This document shows, in pieces, positions 45,689-54,170 of a DNA stretch of 64,000 nucleotides. Location of the stretch: NCBI RefSeq assembly GCF_001612825.1, contig NZ_BDBE01000012.1, positions 124,001 to 188,000 of the forward strand. The letters run 5' to 3'. The DNA is from Nocardia caishijiensis NBRC 108228 (GTDB lineage: Bacteria; Actinomycetota; Actinomycetes; Mycobacteriales; Mycobacteriaceae). The translations under genes were made by a program, and so were the position numbers. How positions within the stretch are numbered: the first letter of the stretch is position 1; every line of letters begins with the position of its first letter. The notes under the pieces are model-generated. The model saw only the letters and a program-made list of their open reading frames with translations. It searched no databases and was not told the DNA's origin.

Positions 45689-45735
45689 GAGAACACGTTA
45701 CAGTTTCGCGGCCGGATTGTCTGCAACACGTTCTA
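45689..45735 (-). promoter_or_regulatory. KstR-like operator pair upstream of the aldehyde dehydrogenase gene
   Basis: 45722-45735 reads T-GC-AAC-AC-GTT-CT-A, a full match to the KstR consensus TnnAACnnGTTnnA. A second copy of AACACGTT, at 45692-45699, matches except for the first base (frame 45689-45702, G for T). The two are 33 bp apart, about three helical turns, and lie directly before the start codon. Confidence 0.65.
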
Positions 45736-45899
45736 CTTTGCCTGGTCGCAGGGGCTCTGAAGCGCGCGAATTCCAACCCGTCGGTTCGCTTTTCGGGGAA
45801 ACGCACTATTGCGTTCTCGTGGTGAAAAGGGGATGCTTTAGCTACTGATCAGCTCGCTCGATTCATCGGACCTTAACAGCGAATTGGGGAGACCGACTC

Positions 45900-46196
45900 A
45901 TGGCTGTGCAAGTGATCGGCCGATCGTTGATGACCAGCGACCAGACCGACCATCAAGCGAAGAGTGTTGGCAGTGGAGGATGGGTTGTGTCATTCCTTCC
46001 TGGCCGCACACTGACGATCGAGCAGGCAACTGCCGCCATTCAGGCCGCTGAGGCGGTCGCGATGGTCGGTGCGCTCGCCGATCAGGTCGGCCTGACCACG
46101 TTGGAGACCGTCGGCCTCGCGATTCAGGAATCCCCGTGGGCCAGCGCTTTACCCGAGCCGGTGCGCCGGACGCGGCGACTGAGCTGGCTGGCCTGA
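45900..46196 (+). CDS. Small hypothetical protein
   Basis: Protein of 98 residues that I do not recognise. It starts at ATG 45900, with GGGGAG 8-13 nt upstream. The N-terminus is polar, the middle contains one amphipathic stretch (TIEQATAAIQAAEAVAMVGALADQVG) and the tail is basic (VRRTRRLSWLA). No signal peptide or strong membrane helix. It ends 1 bp before the convergent methyltransferase gene. The promoter side is AT-rich around 45,815-45,885. Confidence 0.6.
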   Translation: MAVQVIGRSLMTSDQTDHQAKSVGSGGWVVSFLPGRTLTIEQATAAIQAAEAVAMVGALADQVGLTTLETVGLAIQESPWASALPEPVRRTRRLSWLA

Positions 46197-46197
46197 G

Positions 46198-46989
46198 TCA
46201 CCGTTTCGTCGCAACCACAACGAGATTGCTCACGAGTAGCTCGCGAATCACCGGAATCCGAACCAACCACCACGCCCAACGCGGGTGATAACGAGGAAAA
46301 ACGGTTCGCACGTCCGCCGGTGTCGTTGCCGCCCAGCGCAAACCGTCGGCCGCGGTGACGGCGAACAGTGATCTGCCGAATCTGTTCTTGGGTTCACGAC
46401 CGTGCTTTCGGAAGTACCTGCGGGCCGCGTACTCGCCGCCGAGGTAATGCCACAGTCCGGTCTCGTGCCCGCCGAACGGCCCGTGCCACACCGTGTACGA
46501 GTACACGATGAGGCCGCCGGGCTTGGTCACGCGGACCATCTCGTCGGCCATCGCCCAGGGCTCGGGGACGTGTTCGGCGACGTTGGAGGAGAAGCACACG
46601 TCGAAGGCGTTGTCGCGGAACGGGAGTGCCATGCCCGAGCCGCGCACCGAACCGGCCACCCGCAGGCCCGCGGCGTGCATCTCCGACGGGTCGGGTTCCA
46701 CCGAGACATAGCGGGCGCCGCGTGCGGTGAACTCGTCGGCGAAGTAGCCGGGGCCGCCACCGACGTCGAGTACCACGGTCCCGGTGAGATCGCGGCCGGT
46801 GTTGTCGGCGTAGAAGTCGTCGATCAGCTCGGCGCTGTCGGTCGCGATGCCGCCGTAGAACCTGGCCGGGTCGGACTGCTCGAACCGGAAGCTCGTCAGC
46901 AGACGGAGCGAGCGGCGCAGCGTGGCGCGGCGGGCGAAGCGGGGGGCTCGGCCCGGCTGGTCGGTTCTCGGCGGGGATGCGGTCGGCAC
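46198..46989 (-). CDS. SAM-dependent methyltransferase (Rv0224c type)
   Basis: Protein of 263 residues starting at GTG 46989. The class I SAM site is VVLDVGGGPGYFADEF, with acidic strand-2 end SVEPDPS and FDVCFSSNVAEHVPEPWAMADEMVRVTKPGGL as motifs II and III. A C-terminal stretch with WAWWLVRIPVIRELLVSNLVVVA may touch the membrane. The M. tuberculosis counterpart (Rv0224c) lies in the same order. A lipid or glycolipid acceptor is plausible but not shown. Confidence 0.88.
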   Translation of the reverse strand: MPTASPPRTDQPGRAPRFARRATLRRSLRLLTSFRFEQSDPARFYGGIATDSAELIDDFYADNTGRDLTGTVVLDVGGGPGYFADEFTARGARYVSVEPDPSEMHAAGLRVAGSVRGSGMALPFRDNAFDVCFSSNVAEHVPEPWAMADEMVRVTKPGGLIVYSYTVWHGPFGGHETGLWHYLGGEYAARRYFRKHGREPKNRFGRSLFAVTAADGLRWAATTPADVRTVFPRYHPRWAWWLVRIPVIRELLVSNLVVVATKR

Positions 46990-47095
46990 GGCAGGAGTTT
47001 AGGGGCTCGGCGGCGGCGCATCGCGGCCGTGTGCGGGTTCGGCGGTGATATTGCCGTGTCGCGTGGGCCACACCCGCTAGGGTGGTGGCCGACGT

Positions 47096-48301
47096 TTGTC
47101 CGAAGCCGATCCGATTGCGAGCCCGACCGTGCGTGAAGTCCTCCTGTTGTGCTGGCGTGACACGGGGCACCCACAGGGCGGCGGCAGTGAGCGGTACCTG
47201 GAGCAGGTCGGTGCCCAACTGGCGGCCCGTGGGGTCAAGGTCACCCTGCGTACGGCCGGGTACCCCGGTGCCCCGCGCCGCGAGCGGATCGACGGTATCG
47301 ACGTCAGCCGCGCCGGTGGTCGCTTCACCGTGTACCCGCGCGCACTGGCCGCCATCCTCGCTGGTCGGCTCGGTGTCGGCCCGCTGCGCGGCGTCCGGCC
47401 CGATGTCGTGATCGACACCCAGAACGGCATCCCGTTCTTCGCCGCCGTGACCGGTGTGCCGTCGGTGGTGCTCGTGCATCACGGGCATCGTGAGCAGTGG
47501 CCGGTCGCCGGGCGGCTGGTCGGGCGGATCGGCTGGTGGATCGAGTCCAAGCTGTCGCCGCGTGTGCACCGCGACAACCAGTACCTCACGGTGTCGCTGC
47601 CCTCGGCCGAGGAACTGTCGGTGCTCGGGGTGGATCGCGAACGCATCGCCGTCGTCCGCAACGGTGCCGAACCGGTGCCCGCCGAGGTCGTGCCCGGTGG
47701 CGAGCGCACGCGTGCGACCCATCCGCGCGTCGCCGTGCTGTCCCGGCTCGTCCCGCACAAGCAGATCGAGGACGCCCTCACCGCCGTCGCCGCGCTGCGC
47801 GAACGCTTCCCCGATGTACACCTGGACGTGATCGGTGACGGCTGGTGGGCGCCGAACCTGCGCGCCTGCGCCGAGGAACTCGGGATCACCGACGCCGTCA
47901 CCTTCCACGGCCACGTCGACGAACGCCGCAAGCACGAGATCCTGTCCACCGCGTGGGTGCACGTGATGCCCTCGCGCAAGGAAGGTTGGGGTCTGGCCGT
48001 CATCGAAGCCGCCCAGCACGGCGTCCCGACCATCGGCTACCGCAGCTCCCGCGGCCTCACCGACTCCATCGTCGACGGCGTCACCGGCCTGCTCGTCGAC
48101 GACGCCCCCGCCCTGGCCCGAGCCGCCGCCGACCTCCTCGCCGACCCGGAGACCCGGGCGGTGATGGGCGAGAAAGCCCGCGCCCGAGCCCACGAATTCT
48201 CCTGGGAACAAACAGGTTCCGGCGTCTACGAAGTCCTCGCCGCCGCCGCCCGGGGAACCTACACCACCGGCCTCGTAGCCCCCTCAGCCGTCAATCGCTG
48301 A
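47096..48301 (+). CDS. Glycosyltransferase family 4 (Rv0225 type)
   Basis: Protein of 401 residues from TTG 47096, or 390 from GTG 47129 (VREVLLLCWRDTGHPQGGGSE), which matches my memory of the Rv0225 start. GT-B fold: acceptor domain GGGSERYLEQVGAQLAARG, donor domain with VIGDGWWAPNLRACAEELGI and the EX7E motif in KEGWGLAVIEAAQHG. Such enzymes transfer a sugar from a nucleotide donor to an envelope glycolipid. The pair with the divergent methyltransferase is conserved in mycobacteria. Confidence 0.9.
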   Translation: MSEADPIASPTVREVLLLCWRDTGHPQGGGSERYLEQVGAQLAARGVKVTLRTAGYPGAPRRERIDGIDVSRAGGRFTVYPRALAAILAGRLGVGPLRGVRPDVVIDTQNGIPFFAAVTGVPSVVLVHHGHREQWPVAGRLVGRIGWWIESKLSPRVHRDNQYLTVSLPSAEELSVLGVDRERIAVVRNGAEPVPAEVVPGGERTRATHPRVAVLSRLVPHKQIEDALTAVAALRERFPDVHLDVIGDGWWAPNLRACAEELGITDAVTFHGHVDERRKHEILSTAWVHVMPSRKEGWGLAVIEAAQHGVPTIGYRSSRGLTDSIVDGVTGLLVDDAPALARAAADLLADPETRAVMGEKARARAHEFSWEQTGSGVYEVLAAAARGTYTTGLVAPSAVNR

Positions 48302-48351
48302 ACCATCGTCGACCTGAAGATCGGGTTGTCGCACCTTCGACAGGCCGATGC

Positions 48352-49245
48352 TCAGTCGCTGAACACGTCGTCCACGGTCTGGGCGCTGATCGCCCGATCG
48401 AGCCATTCGCCGAGTTGGGCGCGGTCGTGACACGCCACGATCTTGTCTTCGGCAGCCGACGACACCTTGATTCCACGTCGGCGCAGAATCCGGAGAACAC
48501 TCTCCGAGACGCCTTTTTCGAGCCCTTCTTCGCGCCCTTCGGCACGGGCTTCTTCACGCATCCGCTGCGATGTCTCGGAGCGGAAGAACGACAGGTCTAC
48601 CGACATCAACTTCCTCCAGATTCGGGCGCCTCGCGTTCGACCGAGGCCCAGTTCGACAAGTTCGGCATAGATCTGCGCATCGTCTCGGTCACCCGCGAGC
48701 CGCAGGGCAGCGGCAAGCGCTTCCAGTATCGCACCGATCTCAGGCCTTGTGGCGTGCGTAATCGCTGATAGGGCTGCCAACGGCAGGTCTGCGGCGGCGG
48801 CTTCGGCCGTCGTGACGGCCGGGACGTTGTGGGGGCCGAGCACGAGTGGTCGCAGCACCATGCACGGCCAAGTCGCATGGCCGAGGTTGTGAGGTCCCTG
48901 CGCCCAACGGGCAATGGCCTCGCTGCGGCACACGACAACGAGAACGGCGGGAATCTGATACTTCGCTTCGAGGTAGGCCAGGTAGTAGGTCCAGGCGCGA
49001 GGGCGGCTCAGCTCCTTCTTGCTCTGTGCCTCGACAACCAGCAAGAAGCTGGACTCTGCCGTGACGATCCGCAGAATCGTGTCCGCCCGGCGTTCGATGG
49101 GCTCTATCTCGGTGAGGTCGACCGAGATGTGTTCGACCTCGATCGGGTCGGGGAAGGGAAGGTCGAGTGCGTGGAAGACGCGGGCGAAGGTGCGCGCGTC
49201 GTGCCGGAAGATCCGGTGCATAGCCTCGTGCTGTGCGGTGACCAT
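48352..49245 (-). CDS. Rpn-like/PD-(D/E)XK nuclease-family protein
   Basis: Protein of 297 residues. The N-terminal part has RRADTILRI followed by SFLLVVEAQSKKE and TYYLAYLEAKY, the D...E-x-Q pattern of Rpn (recombination-promoting nuclease, transposase_31-like) proteins. The C-terminal part has the repeated-charge helix REEARAEGREEGLEKGVSESVLRILRRRGI found in this group. Many actinomycetes carry several copies as accessory genes. It interrupts the order expected from M. tuberculosis (between the Rv0225 and Rv0226c counterparts), with no visible target-site duplication. Confidence 0.7.
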   Translation of the reverse strand: MVTAQHEAMHRIFRHDARTFARVFHALDLPFPDPIEVEHISVDLTEIEPIERRADTILRIVTAESSFLLVVEAQSKKELSRPRAWTYYLAYLEAKYQIPAVLVVVCRSEAIARWAQGPHNLGHATWPCMVLRPLVLGPHNVPAVTTAEAAAADLPLAALSAITHATRPEIGAILEALAAALRLAGDRDDAQIYAELVELGLGRTRGARIWRKLMSVDLSFFRSETSQRMREEARAEGREEGLEKGVSESVLRILRRRGIKVSSAAEDKIVACHDRAQLGEWLDRAISAQTVDDVFSD

Positions 49246-49334
49246 AGCGAGCGAACATAGATTCGTTGCTGGGCTGCACGGGTATTGATGCGGTGTGTCG
49301 GGCGGCGCGCGGCGCCTCGCCGGATGACACTCCG

Positions 49335-51389
49335 TCAGTGGGGGTTTCGGCGGAAGGCGGCGGTCAGGAGGGCGACGGCGAGGAGGGTGGCCCAGAGGAG
49401 GTGGGCGGCGGTGGAGAGGTGGCGTTGGGTGGGGGTTGCGGTGTCGGTGGGGGTGGGGTCGGGGACTCGGTAGAGGGCTAGGTCGGTGTCTTCGTAGGTG
49501 AGTTGGGTTGTGGCCAGGGTGTTCTGGGAGGCGCCGAGGGGGCCGGGGGTGGTGCGTTCCACGAGGATCCAGCCGACGCCGAGGGCGGCCAGGTCGGTGG
49601 CGGGGGCTCCTTCGAGCAGGGCGGTTTCCACCGTGCGGGCGCGATTCCCCTCGCCTGCTACGGCGTAGCCGCGGACGCGGAGTTCGCCGGTCTGGAGGAC
49701 GTCGGCGGGGAGGATGCGGGGTGCTGGGTCGAGGACGGGAGGTGTTCCGCTGTAGGGGAATCGGCGGAACATGCCTGCGGGCAGGACTGCCACGTCGCCG
49801 GGACCGTCGACGTGTGCGACGACCTCTGCCCAGCCGGCGGGGTAGTGGACGGGACGCATCTCGTCGCCGACGCCCCAGGCGAGATCGGGCAGCGGGAGAA
49901 CGAGCAGGCCGATGAAAAGTGTTGCGACAGCCGCTGTTCCAGCATCAGAACGACGAGGGCATCCGGTGTCCGACACCCGAGGTGTGGTTGCGGCGGGTTC
50001 CCCGGTCGGGTCCAGCTCGGAACTGGGTGATCCGTTCGCGATCGGAGTGGCCAGGTCGGGGCTCGCGGATTCGTCGGGACTCGACCGCGCGAACCGCCGC
50101 ACGACAGCGAGCACGGTCGTGCAGGCAGCCGCCGCGCACAGCACATACGCGGGCATCGCGAGCGCCACGTATTTCTGACTGTCACGCAACAACCCCGCCC
50201 CGGGCACGTGCCCGACCGACCATTCCCCGACCGCGATCCCTGCGCTGGTCGCGCCGAGCGCGGGCACGACCACGGCCACCGCCGCGACAACCAGCAGCGA
50301 CCGGCACCCGCGTCCGCGCCGCCACACGGCGGGCACCCCGAGCGCGACGATCCCGAGCAGCAACATCGTGCCGACGAAGGCCACCGGTGTCGTCCGACTT
50401 CCCGGCACTGCCTCGCCGTTCCAGATCCCGCCGAGCCCGGCCAGACTGCCCAGCGTTCCCAACCATGGTTCCGCCCGCGCCGCGAACGCCGAAACTCCGG
50501 CCGGATCCGACGGCTCGGCCCCCGACCCCAACGCCGTGGCCGTCAACCACGGCGCGCAAGTCGCCACCCACAGTGCCACGGCGGGCACCCAATTCCGCCG
50601 CCCGACCAGCGCCAACCCGATCACTGCCGCCAACAACGACCCGGTCGGCGTCAATCCGGCCGCCGCGAACGCCGCGACCAGCGCAGCCCACGAGCCCACG
50701 CCGACCCGCTGGTCCTGAACACCGCTGCGTGCGCTGACAGTCGACCCGCTCGCACATTCCGAGTCGGCCCTGCTGCTGAGGCGTCTCGGGGTCGAGCTGA
50801 CGAGGCCGGTATCGGATTCACGGATCTCCGCCGACCGCGAGCGGTCGGCGCCGGTCGGGGCCGTCGAATCCCGCCCGGTACTCGCGGCGAAGCTTCCCCC
50901 GGTGCGGCTGTGGTCGTAGCGGCGGACGCCGGTCGACGCGTCGCGAAGGCGGGCCGCCGCCAACGCCGCCCATGGCAGCGCCGCATATCCCGCGAGCAGA
51001 CTCCAATGCCCTTGGAGCAGTCGCTCGGCGACGAAGGGGTTCCAGAGGGCGAGGGTGGCGGCGACGAGTTGGGGGCCGGTGGTCGCGCCGAGGAACTGAC
51101 GGGCGAGGGCCGCGGCGCCGTACCCGGCGGCCCACAGGGAGACGATCAGGATCGCCTTGACGAGGATGCCGCCGTCGACGACGGGGGAGAGCACGGCGAG
51201 CAGCGCGTCCTGGGGCACCGCGCGGGGTGCCGCCGCGCCGAGACCGAGCGCCGAGTCCGTCAGATAGGAGCGCGGGGTACTCACCGCGTCGCGCAACAGC
51301 AGATACCCGGAGCCTGCCAGCGGGCCGACGATCACCGCCGTGAGGAGCGCGCAGTACGCGGCAACCCACAGCCTCGCGCTACCTGTCAC
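49335..51389 (-). CDS. Large polytopic membrane protein (Rv0226c type)
   Basis: Protein of 684 residues starting at GTG 51389. About 11-12 membrane helices in a GT-C-like layout, with a periplasmic C-terminal domain ending before a last helix (HLLWATLLAVALLTAAF). Rv0226c is about 576 residues. The extra length comes from two hydrophilic loops rich in Ser, Arg and Asp: one starting STGVRRYDHSRTGGSFAAST and one starting SSPDESASPDLATPIANG. They look like insertions in cytoplasmic loops. Catalytic residues are not identifiable. Divergent from the flippase gene. Confidence 0.8.
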   Translation of the reverse strand: MTGSARLWVAAYCALLTAVIVGPLAGSGYLLLRDAVSTPRSYLTDSALGLGAAAPRAVPQDALLAVLSPVVDGGILVKAILIVSLWAAGYGAAALARQFLGATTGPQLVAATLALWNPFVAERLLQGHWSLLAGYAALPWAALAAARLRDASTGVRRYDHSRTGGSFAASTGRDSTAPTGADRSRSAEIRESDTGLVSSTPRRLSSRADSECASGSTVSARSGVQDQRVGVGSWAALVAAFAAAGLTPTGSLLAAVIGLALVGRRNWVPAVALWVATCAPWLTATALGSGAEPSDPAGVSAFAARAEPWLGTLGSLAGLGGIWNGEAVPGSRTTPVAFVGTMLLLGIVALGVPAVWRRGRGCRSLLVVAAVAVVVPALGATSAGIAVGEWSVGHVPGAGLLRDSQKYVALAMPAYVLCAAAACTTVLAVVRRFARSSPDESASPDLATPIANGSPSSELDPTGEPAATTPRVSDTGCPRRSDAGTAAVATLFIGLLVLPLPDLAWGVGDEMRPVHYPAGWAEVVAHVDGPGDVAVLPAGMFRRFPYSGTPPVLDPAPRILPADVLQTGELRVRGYAVAGEGNRARTVETALLEGAPATDLAALGVGWILVERTTPGPLGASQNTLATTQLTYEDTDLALYRVPDPTPTDTATPTQRHLSTAAHLLWATLLAVALLTAAFRRNPH

Positions 51390-51588
51390 ATCAGAGCACC
51401 CTAGATGCTGGGGCGAGCGCAGCGGGGCCCGCCCTGATCCGGAGGGCGCGACGAAGGAGTGCCAGGAGGGTGGAAGATCAGGGGCCCGAAACGCCCTACC
51501 CGAGTGCGCTGGCGCTCCAGAGGCGAAGCTCAGGGTGAGTCCGCTCGGACTCACATTTCGGGGTATCGCGCACCGAAGGGTCGATGAG

Positions 51589-52845
51589 GTGCGACGATGG
51601 GGCGTGTCTTCGGTCCGTCGCCCCCCTGTTGTTGCCGATCTGACGTGGGTCACGGCTGGCGCGATGACCGCCAATGTCGCCGGTTACCTGCTGCAGATGT
51701 TGGCCGGGCGCTGGCTGGGTGTGGCCGGGTTCAGCGAGTTCGCGAGTCTGCTCGCGGTCCAGCTGCTGTGCGCGGTGCCCGCCTTGGCGATGCAGAACGT
51801 GGTGGCGCGCGAAGTGGTGCGCGGCGCCGGTCTGCGTGCGGTGCGGGCGATGCAGTGGCGGTGTGCGGCGCTGGTCGCGGCGGTCGCGGTGGTGCTGATC
51901 CCGGTCGTCGCGACGGTGCTGCACGTCAGTGTGCTGGCCGCGGCCGCTGCCCTCGGCGCCGCTCCCGCTCTGGTGGTCCTGTCGGGTGAACAGGGAATCC
52001 TCCAGGGCGCCAATCAGTTCCGTGCCCTGGCGACGGTGCTCGCGCTGGCAGGCACCGCTCGCGTGGCACCCGCGCTGATCGCGCTCGCCTTCGGCGGCGG
52101 CTCCGCGGGTGCCCTGCTCGCCGCGGCAGGCGGACTCGTCGCCGCCGCTTTCGTCGCGGGCCGCATCGTCCGATCGGCGACCGCGAGCGATTCAGCAGAC
52201 ATGTTGCTCGATGGGCGGGCCGCGACCGTCGAACCGCGCGAGCAGACGATCGGTGTCCTCCCGGTCTTGCGTGCCGTCCAGGTGCAGGCCGCGCTGATGG
52301 CCCTGTCCTCGACCGACCTGATCGTCGTGCGCATCGTCCTCGACGACGCCGACGCCAGCCGCTACTCCCTCGGCACCATCGCCACCAAGATCGCCTTCTG
52401 GCTCCCGCAGGCGGTTGGCGTGGTGCTGTACCCACGCATGGCCCAGCCGACGCATTCGGCCCGCGCCATCCGCGACGCCCTGTCGGTGCTGTCGCTGATC
52501 GGCATCGTCGCGGTCATCGGCGCCGCCTTGGCCGCCCCGCTCGCGCCCCTGTTCGCGGGTCAGGACTACGCACCTATCCAGGGCATGCTGTGGATTTTCG
52601 CGCTGCACGGCGCCATGCTCGCCGTCCTCCAGGGCGCGCTGCTGTCGGCCATCGCGGTGGAACGCACCGGTCTGGCGATGGTCACCTGGGTGGGGTTGGC
52701 CGTCGAGGTCGCCCTGATGCTCGCCTTCGCCGACAGCATCGGTTCGCTCATCGGCATCGCCGTCTGCGTCGCCGCCGTCACCACGACGATCGTCGCCCTC
52801 GTCGTGCTGCGCACCGCCCGAAACGACGACGGCCCCGGTCGATGA
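51589..52845 (+). CDS. Polysaccharide flippase-like protein (MOP superfamily, Wzx-type)
   Basis: Protein of 418 residues with about 12 hydrophobic segments. The start fits the oligosaccharide flippase pattern: TAGAMTANVAGYLLQMLAGRWLGVAGFSEFASLLAVQ, plus ALSSTDLIVVRIVLDDADASRYSLGTIATKIAFWLPQ in the middle. Best start is GTG 51589 with GAAGGG 10 nt upstream. It should move a lipid-linked sugar across the membrane. M. tuberculosis has no gene of this sort at this position as I recall it. Convergent with the DUF3068 gene, sharing a hairpin. Confidence 0.82.
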   Translation: MRRWGVSSVRRPPVVADLTWVTAGAMTANVAGYLLQMLAGRWLGVAGFSEFASLLAVQLLCAVPALAMQNVVAREVVRGAGLRAVRAMQWRCAALVAAVAVVLIPVVATVLHVSVLAAAAALGAAPALVVLSGEQGILQGANQFRALATVLALAGTARVAPALIALAFGGGSAGALLAAAGGLVAAAFVAGRIVRSATASDSADMLLDGRAATVEPREQTIGVLPVLRAVQVQAALMALSSTDLIVVRIVLDDADASRYSLGTIATKIAFWLPQAVGVVLYPRMAQPTHSARAIRDALSVLSLIGIVAVIGAALAAPLAPLFAGQDYAPIQGMLWIFALHGAMLAVLQGALLSAIAVERTGLAMVTWVGLAVEVALMLAFADSIGSLIGIAVCVAAVTTTIVALVVLRTARNDDGPGR

Positions 52846-52854
52846 CCGGGGCCG
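52830..52854. terminator. Bidirectional terminator overlapping the flippase stop codon
   Basis: CGGCCCCGGTC (52830-52840) and GACCGGGGCCG (52844-52854) form a perfect 11-bp stem with a 3-nt loop. The TGA of the flippase gene lies inside it, and the convergent DUF3068 gene ends at 52871. Confidence 0.88.
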
Positions 52855-52870
52855 TGCGGAGATGTCGCGC

Positions 52871-54061
52871 TCAGGGGCGTTTGTTGGTGTCGATCTGTTC
52901 GGTCGGCGAATCGTAGTCACCGCGCGGGAACTGGGTGGTCGGCGTTTCGTCGCCGTCCCAGCGGGTGGCGCCGGAGTCCGCGGCGGTCGGTGCGGGCGTC
53001 GGCCGGGTGCCACGCGGCGAGGCGTGGGCCGGGGCGCTACCACCGCGCAGACCGAGGAACAGGCCTGCCAGCAGCGCGATCACGCCGAGAACACCGAGCA
53101 CGATCGGCACGATGCGCCCGAACAGCGACAGCTTGTCGGTGTTCTCCTTGGCGATGGCCAGCTGCGACTCCACGGTCGACTCGTCGAAGACGATGTGCGA
53201 CTTGAGCGCGGTCACCTCGGGCTTGTCGGCCGTGCGCGCGTAGAACAGGTGGATCGACTCACCACCCTTGACGACGGTGCCGGTCTGCGGCTCGACCCAC
53301 AGGTCACGCACGTTGGTGTAGTAACGGGTCATGGTGACCGGCGCGTCGGCGGGCACATCGGTGACGCCCCACTTGGCGGCGGGCAGGGTGAGCCGGTTGG
53401 TCGGCGACTGCACGACGTCCCAGGTGCTGGTGACGGGCGCGATCATCTGGAACCGGTACACCTTGGTGCTGTTGATCTCGGTCTCTTCGATGAAGTTGGC
53501 GTCGAAGGACTTTCGCACGTTGATGTCGAAGTACGGGTACGTCTTCTTCTCGGTGCCGATCGGGAAGCGGTAGCCGATGCCGGTGTGCTGCACCGGTTCC
53601 ATCACGCTGCCGTCCTTGTTGACGGTGACGGCGATGGACCCGTTGGGCTCCTCGTCGACCGGCATGCCGGTGGTGCGCGAGATGGTGACGCGGTCGATGG
53701 CCGCGGTGAGCAGGCCCGTGTCACCCTGCACATCGGTGCGGCGCAGGGTCTGACCGGCCTGCAGCGTCATCTTGTCGGCGTCGGAGGGCTCCTCGACGGT
53801 GACGAAGCGCTGCGAGATCAGCGGCACGTTCTTGTTGACGACGGCCGGGCCGTCACCGGAGGTCAGCGACTTGGAGTCGAGGACGAGACTGTCCTCGCCG
53901 GGCTGGTTCTCCGCGATGGTCGTGATCTCGAGGTCGAGCGGAGTCTTGGCCACCTTGCTCACGGTGTAGGTGGGGATCATCAGCGCGGCAACAAGCAATG
54001 CCGCGCCCAGACCCACGAGCACGCAGGCGACCGTCCTTCTGGTACCGGCACTCAGTGCCAT
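52871..54061 (-). CDS. DUF3068 (PorA-type) envelope protein (Rv0227c type)
   Basis: Protein of 396 residues. An N-terminal helix (VACVLVGLGAALLVAALMIPTYTVSKVAKTPLDL) anchors a large extracytoplasmic beta-rich domain of about 280 residues, then a second helix (IVPIVLGVLGVIALLAGLFLGLRGG) and a short disordered Pro/Thr/Asp tail. This is the DUF3068 family, annotated as porin PorA family. The Rv0227c ortholog is conserved in mycolate-bearing bacteria. It is followed by the acyltransferase on the other strand. Function not established. Confidence 0.88.
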   Translation of the reverse strand: MALSAGTRRTVACVLVGLGAALLVAALMIPTYTVSKVAKTPLDLEITTIAENQPGEDSLVLDSKSLTSGDGPAVVNKNVPLISQRFVTVEEPSDADKMTLQAGQTLRRTDVQGDTGLLTAAIDRVTISRTTGMPVDEEPNGSIAVTVNKDGSVMEPVQHTGIGYRFPIGTEKKTYPYFDINVRKSFDANFIEETEINSTKVYRFQMIAPVTSTWDVVQSPTNRLTLPAAKWGVTDVPADAPVTMTRYYTNVRDLWVEPQTGTVVKGGESIHLFYARTADKPEVTALKSHIVFDESTVESQLAIAKENTDKLSLFGRIVPIVLGVLGVIALLAGLFLGLRGGSAPAHASPRGTRPTPAPTAADSGATRWDGDETPTTQFPRGDYDSPTEQIDTNKRP

Positions 54062-54170
54062 GCAAACTCTCCTCGTCGTTCGAACACGGATTGAGCCGAC
54101 ACTAACAGCCCACGACGACGGAAGGCGGCGCTGTGCCCGCTAAATCGCCGACACGGCAGACTGGACCCCG

